In this document: one piece after another, positions 29,081 to 34,429 of the stretch | Layout of the letters: every line of letters starts with the position of its first letter | How positions within the stretch are numbered: position 1 is the stretch's first letter | Source of the DNA: Streptosporangiaceae bacterium | GTDB taxonomy: Bacteria; Actinomycetota; Actinomycetes; Streptosporangiales; Streptosporangiaceae | Assembly (NCBI GenBank): GCA_030039095.1 | Contig: JASHQP010000731.1 | Location: 1-34,429, forward strand | Reading direction: 5' to 3' | Length of the DNA: 34,429 bases | The notes under the pieces: generated by a model | The model's database searches: none | Told to the model about the DNA's origin: nothing | Seen by the model: only the letters and a program-made list of their open reading frames with translations | Made by a program: the position numbers and the translations under genes

Positions 29081-30052
29081 GTGCGCGCAGTAATCGCCGA
29101 GGCACACGGCGGGCCCGAAGTCCTCAGGCTCGCCGAGCATGATTCTCCGGAGCCCGGCCCGGGGCAGCTCCTGGTCGACGTGACGGCGGCCGGCGTCAAC
29201 TACATGGACATCTACCAGCGGGAGGGCCGCCCGCCATATCGGGCGGACGTCCCGTTCGTGCTGGGCAGCGAAGGCGCGGGAACTGTCGCGGCCGTGGGCC
29301 CTGACGTGCCGGGCGTCCAGCGGGGAGACCGCGTTGCCTGGACCGGCATCTCCGGCGGCTACGCCGAGCAGGTCATCGTTCCGGCTGCCCGCGCGGTGCC
29401 GGTGCCCGACGTGATCGAGCTGGAGACCGCCGGCGCGGTCATGCTGCAGGGGATGACCGCGCACTACCTGGTCACGGACACCTACCCGGTCGCCGAAGGA
29501 GATCCGGTCGTCGTGCACGCGGCGGCCGGCGGCGTCGGCCTGCTGCTCACGCAGATGGTCAAGATGCGCGGCGGCGTCGTGATCGCGACGACCTCCACAC
29601 TGGAGAAGGCGGAGCTGGCGCGGGCTGCGGGCGCCGACCACGTCGCCGGGTACGACGACTTCGACGTCGTGGTCCGCGAGGTCACGGCCGGTGTCGGCGC
29701 CGCGGTCGTCTACGACGGGGTCGGGCAGACGACGTTCGACGCCGGCCTCGCCACGCTGCGCCGGCGCGGCTGCATGGTGCTGTACGGCGGGGCGAGCGGG
29801 CCGGTTCCGCCGCTGGATCCGCAGCGCCTGAACACGGGCGGGTCGCTGTACCTCACCAGGCCCACGCTCGCCGACTACATCGCGACCCGCGAGGAGCTGA
29901 TCGCCCGGGCCGGGGACCTGTTCGGGTGGATCGCGCAGGGCAAGCTGGACGTCCGCATCGGCGGCCGGTACCCGCTGGCCGAGGCCGCACGCGCGCACGA
30001 GGACCTGGCGGCCAGGCGCACCACCGGCAAGCTCATCCTGCTGACCCGCTGA
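29081..30052 (+). CDS. NADPH:quinone oxidoreductase (zinc-free MDR family)
   Basis: A 323-residue medium-chain reductase of the quinone oxidoreductase (QorA) type. The N-terminal GroES-like domain includes GVNYMDIYQREG and PFVLGSEGAGTV. The Rossmann domain has VHAAAGGVGLLL, the NADPH-binding glycine motif. There are no structural zinc cysteines, as expected for this subfamily. It reduces quinones or enones. The GTG at 29081 has GAAGGGG about eight bases upstream. Its last 20 bases overlap the end of the convergent peptide deformylase gene. Confidence 0.92.
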   Translation: MRAVIAEAHGGPEVLRLAEHDSPEPGPGQLLVDVTAAGVNYMDIYQREGRPPYRADVPFVLGSEGAGTVAAVGPDVPGVQRGDRVAWTGISGGYAEQVIVPAARAVPVPDVIELETAGAVMLQGMTAHYLVTDTYPVAEGDPVVVHAAAGGVGLLLTQMVKMRGGVVIATTSTLEKAELARAAGADHVAGYDDFDVVVREVTAGVGAAVVYDGVGQTTFDAGLATLRRRGCMVLYGGASGPVPPLDPQRLNTGGSLYLTRPTLADYIATREELIARAGDLFGWIAQGKLDVRIGGRYPLAEAARAHEDLAARRTTGKLILLTR

Positions 30053-30539
30053 GCGGCGCGGCTGCCCTGCGGAGCTGACGGAGCGCGTCCTTGCGGCTCT
30101 GGCCGGCGAGCCGGTCGATGAACAGAACGCCGCGCAGGTGGTCGGTCTCGTGCTGCAGCACCCGGGACAGCTCGCCGGTGCCGGTCAGCGTGACGGGATC
30201 ACCATGCCGGTCGACTCCGGCTACCACGGTGGTCATCGCGCGCAGGCAGCGTGCGGACAGGCCCGGGATGGACAGGCAAGCCTCCGGGCCGTCGTAGTCT
30301 CCCGAGGTCTCGACGACGACCGGGTTGAGGATGCAGCCATGCCGGCCGTCGAAGTAGTAGGAGAACGCGGCCAGGCTGACGCCGATCTGCGGAGCCGCCA
30401 GGCCGGCCCGGCCGGGGAGCAGGACGTTCTCGAGCAGATCGTCGACCAGCCGGGCGGTTGCGTCGTCGAATCTGGTCACGGGGTCGCACCCGGTGCGCAG
30501 CACGGGATCGCCGAGCAGACGCAGGGGCTGGATCGTCAC
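30033..30539 (-). CDS. def: Peptide deformylase
   Basis: A 168-residue metal-dependent peptide deformylase, which removes the formyl group from nascent proteins. Motif 1 is AGLAAPQIG (about 45-53), motif 2 EACLS with the metal ligand C88 (family EGCLS; the Gly is Ala here), motif 3 HETDH (H130, E131, H134). All metal and catalytic residues are present. The GTG start overlaps the PadR stop (GTGA), so the two are coupled, which is unusual for def, normally next to fmt. It may be a secondary copy, regulated by PadR. Confidence 0.93.
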   Translation of the reverse strand: MTIQPLRLLGDPVLRTGCDPVTRFDDATARLVDDLLENVLLPGRAGLAAPQIGVSLAAFSYYFDGRHGCILNPVVVETSGDYDGPEACLSIPGLSARCLRAMTTVVAGVDRHGDPVTLTGTGELSRVLQHETDHLRGVLFIDRLAGQSRKDALRQLRRAAAPLSGSAG

Positions 30540-31099
30540 CGGGCCGCTCCCGGCGCCTGATCCGCTGCCAGCTTGCCGATGCGGTCGAGCACCGAGTCGT
30601 GCCAGCGCAGTTCGGCCTCGATCCGGGTGATGGCGTGCTCGATGATCAGATCATCGGCAACGGTCTGATCGGGCCAGGCCCGCTCGCGCTCGTGCGCGAA
30701 GAACGCGGCCCTGCTGGCCAGCGCCTCACGGCGGCTGCTGAAGTAGCCGCGCAGCGTGTCCTCGTCCAGGTCCGCGCTCACGGCAAGGGCCAGGTCGACC
30801 GGATCGGGCCGCAGCGCCAGATCGCGGAGCGCCTCGCCGCGCAGGGCCCGCAGTTCCCTGCGGCCCTCGGCGGTGATCGCGTAGACGGTGCGCGCGGGCA
30901 GGTTTCCCTGCTGCTCGGTGCGGACCGGCTCGATCAGCCCCTCATCCTCGAGCCGGTGCAGCGCCGCGTACAGCGATCCCGGCTTCACCTCTGACCACAG
31001 CTCGGCCCGGTCGATGCGCGCGTCCCGGCGGATCTGGTGCCCATACATCGGCCCGCGGCGCGCGAGCGCGCCGAGCACGAACAGCCGCGTCGGATTCAT
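30536..31099 (-). CDS. PadR family transcriptional regulator
   Basis: A 187-residue PadR protein. The N-terminal winged helix (RLFVLGALARRGPMYGHQI, VKPGSLYAALHRLEDEGLI) and the C-terminal helical Vir_act_alpha_C domain (REALASRAAFFAHERERAW region) are both complete. PadR proteins repress stress or efflux genes and release DNA on ligand binding. The ATG at 31099 is preceded, at 31121-31132, by a perfect 12-bp palindrome that may be its operator. It is the first gene of a two-gene unit with peptide deformylase. Confidence 0.92.
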   Translation of the reverse strand: MNPTRLFVLGALARRGPMYGHQIRRDARIDRAELWSEVKPGSLYAALHRLEDEGLIEPVRTEQQGNLPARTVYAITAEGRRELRALRGEALRDLALRPDPVDLALAVSADLDEDTLRGYFSSRREALASRAAFFAHERERAWPDQTVADDLIIEHAITRIEAELRWHDSVLDRIGKLAADQAPGAAR

Positions 31100-31120
31100 G
31101 CATCCAGTCTAGCGCGACCG

Positions 31121-31132
31121 CTCAAATTTGAG
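31121..31132. promoter_or_regulatory. Palindromic operator candidate for PadR
   Basis: CTCAAATTTGAG, a perfect 12-bp inverted repeat 22 bases upstream of the PadR start, in an AT-rich pocket of an otherwise GC-rich region. Autoregulation by PadR is the natural reading, though the sequence differs from the ATGT/ACAT-type PadR sites I know. Confidence 0.45.
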
Positions 31133-31411
31133 CACTCAACGGGGAGGCACCGTCTGGATGACCCAGGACTTCGCAAACTAGCCCATAGAGTGCCATCTCG
31201 CCAGGCCCGCCCGAGTGGGCATTAATGTCGGCGGTCCGTTGCTGTTGCTAGGACCACAGCGGCGGGCCGGCGACACTACGGTTCCCCTCCCCAGAGGCCG
31301 CGCGGACGCGTTTTGGACGTCCGCTGACCGCGAAATCAGTCAGGAACAAAACCGGGCCGCTGCCTGCTGTATGGATGTAATCAAGTAAGACTCAACCAGG
31401 GAAGTGACCTG
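31133..31411. other. Lon upstream region
   Basis: No gene and no aptamer. There is an imperfect dyad just before the gene, TCAAGT-AAG-ACTCAA (31381-31395), with one half (ACTCAA) resembling a HAIR/HspR half-site; the other half does not fit. AGGGA (31398-31402) is the SD for Lon. Confidence 0.4.
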
Positions 31412-33796
31412 ATGAGCGAGACCCTCTCTCTGCCGGTTTTGCCGCTCGACGACACCGTCGTGCTGCCCACCATGGTGGTTCCGGTGGAGATCTCGGGGGC
31501 CGAGGTTCGCGCAGCGATCGAAGCCGCGCGGCTGTCGGCGTCCGCGCCTGGCGCCGCGAAGAACTCCGACGCCAAGCCTCAGCTGCTGCTGGTGCCGCGC
31601 ATCGGCGGCAAGTACTCATCGGTCGGGACGCTCGGCGTGGTCGAGCAGACTGGCCGACTTCCGAGCGGCGAGCCCGCCGCTGTGATCCGCGGCCTGTCCC
31701 GGGTGCGGATCGGCTCCGGCACCGTGGGTCCGGGCGCCGCGCTGTGGGTCGAGGGCACGGTGGTGGACGAGCCATCGGCCACCCCACGAGCCCAGGAGCT
31801 GGCCCGCGAGTACCGGACCATCGCCACGTCGATCCTGCAGAAGCGCGGGGCCTGGCAGGTCATCGACGTGCTGCAGAACCTCACCGACCCGTCGGCGCTG
31901 GCCGACAGCGCCGGGTACGCCGCGTACCTGACCTCCGAGCAGAAGAACGAGCTGCTGGAGACCGTCGACCCGGAGCAGCGGCTCGAGAAGCTGACCGGCT
32001 GGGCCCGCGACGCGCTCGCCGAGCTGGACGTCGCCGAGACCATCCAGAACGACGTCCGCGAGGGCATGGAGAAGCAGCAGCGTGAGTTCCTGCTGCGCCA
32101 GCAGCTCGCGGCGATCCGCAAGGAGCTGTCGGAGCTCGACGGCAAGCCGGGCACCGAGGAGGACGACTACCGGGCCCGGATCGAGGCCGCCAGCCTGCCG
32201 GAGAAGGTCGAGGAGGCGGCGCTCAAGGAGGCCGGCAAGCTCGAGCGCAGTTCGGATCAGTCGCCCGAGGGCAGCTGGATTCGCACCTGGCTCGACACGG
32301 TCCTGGAGATCCCGTGGAACGAGCGGAGCGACGACTCCTACGACATCGCGGGAGCGCGCGCGATTCTCGACGCTGACCACGCGGGCCTCGACGAGGTGAA
32401 GGACCGGATCATCGAGTACCTGGCCGTGCGCAAGCGCCGGGCCGACAAGGGCCTCGCCCTGGTCGGCGGCCGCCGCAGCGGCGCGGTGCTCGCGCTGACC
32501 GGGCCGCCGGGCGTCGGCAAGACGTCGCTCGGCGAGTCCGTGGCCAGGGCCATGGGCCGCAAGTTCGCCCGGGTGGCGCTCGGCGGCGTCCGTGACGAGG
32601 CCGAGATCCGCGGCCACCGGCGTACCTACGTCGGCGCGCTGCCGGGCCGCATCGTCCGCGCGATCCGCGAGGCGGGCTCGATGAACCCGGTGATCCTGCT
32701 CGACGAGGTCGACAAGCTCGGCACCGACTATCGCGGCGACCCGACGGCGGCGCTGCTCGAGGTGCTGGACCCGGCGCAGAACCACACATTCCGCGACCAC
32801 TACCTCGAGGTCGAGCTGGACCTGTCCGACGTGCTGTTCATCGCGACCGCGAACGTGGCCGAGGCCATACCCGAGCCGCTGATGGACCGGATGGAGCCGA
32901 TCCCGCTGGACGGCTACACCGAGGCCGAGAAGGTCACGATCGCCCGCGACCACCTGCTCCCCCGCCAGCTCGAGCGGGCCGGGCTCGAGGCCGCCGACGT
33001 GAACCTGACCGACGAGGCCCTGCACCGGCTGGCCGCCGAGTACACCCGTGAGGCGGGCGTGCGCGCGCTGGAGCGGAGCATCGCCCGGGTCCTGCGGAAG
33101 ATCGCCGCGCGCATCGCCTCCGGCGAGACGCAGCTCCCTGTCACCGTCGGCCCGGACGACCTGCACAGCTACCTCGGCCACCCGCGGCACACCCCGGAGT
33201 CGGCCGAGCGCACCGCGGTGCCGGGCGTGGCCACCGGGCTCGCGGTCACCGGAACCGGCGGCGACGTGCTGTTCATCGAGGCGTCGCTGGCCGACCCGGA
33301 GACCGGAAGCACCGGCGTCACGCTCACCGGCCAGCTCGGTGACGTGATGAAGGAGTCGGCCCAGATCGCCCTGTCCTACCTGCGCTCGCACGGTGCGGAG
33401 CTGGAGCTGCCGGTCGGTGACCTGAAGGACCGCGGCGTCCACGTGCACGTGCCCGCGGGCGCGGTACCGAAGGACGGGCCGAGCGCTGGGGTGACCATGA
33501 CCACGGCGCTGGCGTCGCTGCTGTCCGGACGGCTGGTCCGCAGCGATGTGGCGATGACCGGCGAGGTCTCGCTGACCGGCAGGGTCCTGCCGATCGGCGG
33601 CGTCAAGCAGAAGCTGCTAGCCGCGCACCGGGCCGGCATCACCACGGTGCTGATCCCCAAGCGCAACGAGCCCGACCTCGAGGACGTGCCCGAGGGCGTG
33701 CGTGACCAGCTGGACATCCACCCGGTCAGCGACGTCCGTGAGGTGCTCGACCTGGCGCTCGAGCCGGCGGTCTCCCACGCGGCGGTCGCCGCCTGA
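31412..33796 (+). CDS. lon: ATP-dependent protease Lon
   Basis: A 794-residue LonA, full length. The N-terminal LAN domain runs to about residue 210 (LPVLPLDDTVVLPTMVVPVE), followed by a coiled-coil linker (EFLLRQQLAAIRKEL). The AAA+ domain has Walker A GPPGVGKTS (K370) and Walker B VILLDEVDK. The protease domain has the catalytic S691 in PKDGPSAG and K732 in GGVKQKLLAA. It degrades damaged and regulatory proteins in the cytoplasm. The ATG at 31412 has AGGGA nine bases upstream. It is followed by a strong hairpin and stands alone. Confidence 0.98.
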   Translation: MSETLSLPVLPLDDTVVLPTMVVPVEISGAEVRAAIEAARLSASAPGAAKNSDAKPQLLLVPRIGGKYSSVGTLGVVEQTGRLPSGEPAAVIRGLSRVRIGSGTVGPGAALWVEGTVVDEPSATPRAQELAREYRTIATSILQKRGAWQVIDVLQNLTDPSALADSAGYAAYLTSEQKNELLETVDPEQRLEKLTGWARDALAELDVAETIQNDVREGMEKQQREFLLRQQLAAIRKELSELDGKPGTEEDDYRARIEAASLPEKVEEAALKEAGKLERSSDQSPEGSWIRTWLDTVLEIPWNERSDDSYDIAGARAILDADHAGLDEVKDRIIEYLAVRKRRADKGLALVGGRRSGAVLALTGPPGVGKTSLGESVARAMGRKFARVALGGVRDEAEIRGHRRTYVGALPGRIVRAIREAGSMNPVILLDEVDKLGTDYRGDPTAALLEVLDPAQNHTFRDHYLEVELDLSDVLFIATANVAEAIPEPLMDRMEPIPLDGYTEAEKVTIARDHLLPRQLERAGLEAADVNLTDEALHRLAAEYTREAGVRALERSIARVLRKIAARIASGETQLPVTVGPDDLHSYLGHPRHTPESAERTAVPGVATGLAVTGTGGDVLFIEASLADPETGSTGVTLTGQLGDVMKESAQIALSYLRSHGAELELPVGDLKDRGVHVHVPAGAVPKDGPSAGVTMTTALASLLSGRLVRSDVAMTGEVSLTGRVLPIGGVKQKLLAAHRAGITTVLIPKRNEPDLEDVPEGVRDQLDIHPVSDVREVLDLALEPAVSHAAVAA

Positions 33797-33818
33797 CCCA
33801 GCCGCCAGGCTGCAGACA

Positions 33819-33859
33819 CGAGGCCGGCTCACCGGAAGCGCTCCGGTGGGCCGGTCTCG
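33819..33859. terminator. Terminator hairpin after lon
   Basis: An 18-bp stem, CGAGGCCGGCTCACCGGA against TCCGGTGGGCCGGTCTCG with two G-T pairs, and a five-base loop (33837-33841). There is no T-run. It lies between convergent lon and the MocR-type gene, so it may serve both. Confidence 0.75.
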
Positions 33860-33880
33860 CCGTCTCTGCCGGCCCCGCTG

Positions 33881-34429
33881 TCAGTCGGTCCGGCGCGGCC
33901 GCCGAGCCAGTGCACCGGCGACGTCGGCCGCCAGCCGGACGGATTCCTCGCGGGTCAGCGTCCCGGTGCCGACCCTGATCGCCGGCGGGGACGCCATGCG
34001 GAACCGCTCACCCGGGGCCACCGCCCAGCCGCGTTCGAGCAGCGCGCCGGTCACGGCGGGCTCGTCCGCCACCGGAACCCAGACCCCGAGCCCCGACCGC
34101 CCCACGGCCGGCACACCGCGGGCGGCCAGCGCGTCGATCAGGTGGCCGCGGCGCTGCGCATACGCGGCCGCGGCGCGGGCGAACAGCCGCCCGGTCGCGC
34201 GGTCGGCCCACAGTTCCGCCACGATCTCCTGCAGCAGGCCGCTCACCCAGCCCGTGCCCAGCGCCTGCCGGCCCTCGACGCGGGAGATCGTCACCGCATC
34301 CCCGGCCATGACGGCAAGCCGCAGGTCAGGGCCGATCGACTTGGAGACGGAACGTATCGTCGCCCACCTCTGGGACGCGCCGGCGACGCTGTGCGCGGGG
34401 GCGCCGGAGACGGGGCCAGCGTGGTCGTC
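33881..34429 (-). CDS. MocR-type (GntR/aminotransferase) regulator, C-terminal part, cut by window edge
   Basis: 182 codons, open to the right edge; the upstream wHTH part is outside. RSVSKSIGPDLRLAVMAGD holds the PLP-binding Lys of the class I aminotransferase domain (SVSKSIGPDLR), and the C-terminal small domain follows (GLGVWVPV, AVAPGERF). This 'SxSKxxxPxLRLG/A' context is typical of MocR/PdxR regulators, although a stand-alone aminotransferase is possible because the N-terminus is not visible. Target genes are unknown. Confidence 0.82.
   Translation of the reverse strand, partial: DDHAGPVSGAPAHSVAGASQRWATIRSVSKSIGPDLRLAVMAGDAVTISRVEGRQALGTGWVSGLLQEIVAELWADRATGRLFARAAAAYAQRRGHLIDALAARGVPAVGRSGLGVWVPVADEPAVTGALLERGWAVAPGERFRMASPPAIRVGTGTLTREESVRLAADVAGALARRPRRTD

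Noticed and set aside
31380..31397. HspR (HAIR) operator in front of lon
   Set aside because: Only one half-site (ACTCAA) fits; the spacing and the other half do not match CTTGAGT-N7-ACTCAAG.
31616..33448. Long minus-strand open frame opposite lon
   Set aside because: An antisense shadow of the highly conserved lon gene with no recognisable domain.
1..34429. CRISPR arrays, tRNA or rRNA genes, insertion sequences
   Set aside because: I found no regularly spaced direct repeats, no tRNA/rRNA-like segments and no transposase or terminal inverted repeats.

Overview
The window is very GC-rich, gene-dense DNA with many GTG/TTG starts, four-base start/stop overlaps and Actinomycetota gene families: a DUF3040 protein, a Rv0082-Rv0087-like hyc/hyf complex, Lon, a PadR regulator and a MocR-type regulator. 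I read it as the chromosome of an actinomycete. I cannot fix the genus from sequence alone. I see no rRNA, tRNA, insertion sequence or CRISPR array.

Layout. Positions 1-10257 (minus strand) carry two paralogous membrane-complex operons related to formate hydrogenlyase/hydrogenase-4, with a universal stress protein between them. The complete operon runs from 10128 down to 2502 (leader ORF, hycD-, hycP-, hycQ-, hycE-, hyfI- and hyfB-like). The second operon starts at 1694 and leaves the window at position 1. Positions 10283-14437 hold an MFS permease, a NUDIX hydrolase, a PAP2-type protein, a four-HTH protein and a truncated ABC-F gene. Positions 14484-19500 hold small ORFs, a DUF3040 protein, a large dynamin-like GTPase and an enolase. 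Positions 19643-25735 hold small proteins, an ASCH protein, an acetate-uptake-type channel, a CocE/NonD hydrolase and a second dynamin-like GTPase. Positions 26114-34429 look like ordinary chromosome: an exported protein, SDR and quinone oxidoreductases, peptide deformylase with PadR, Lon, and the end of a MocR-type regulator.

What ties positions 1-26000 together is RNA. Five leaders match the fluoride riboswitch (crcB RNA). They precede both hyc-like operons, the stress protein, the DUF3040/GTPase block and enolase, all gene types plausibly tied to fluoride stress. Six further leaders share one compact pseudoknot that aligns base for base with the fluoride aptamer scaffold, but carries the same substitutions at ligand-pocket positions every time and a compensatory change in the pseudoknot. 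They precede the MFS permease, the HTH protein, the ABC-F fragment, a Cys-rich small protein, the acetate-type channel and the second GTPase. I know of no named class with this consensus. It is the best candidate here for something undescribed: a fluoride-riboswitch-derived RNA with an altered pocket, interleaved with true fluoride riboswitches. In all eleven leaders the 3' pseudoknot strand can pair with sequence at or next to the downstream Shine-Dalgarno (SD) site, which suggests translational control.

The complete hyc-like complex is also unusual. Its catalytic subunit has lost all four NiFe-binding cysteines and its small subunit has lost all four ligands of the proximal FeS cluster. It cannot be a hydrogenase and may be a mainly ion-translocating machine induced by fluoride. 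No CrcB/Fluc or CLC-F exporter gene is in the window.
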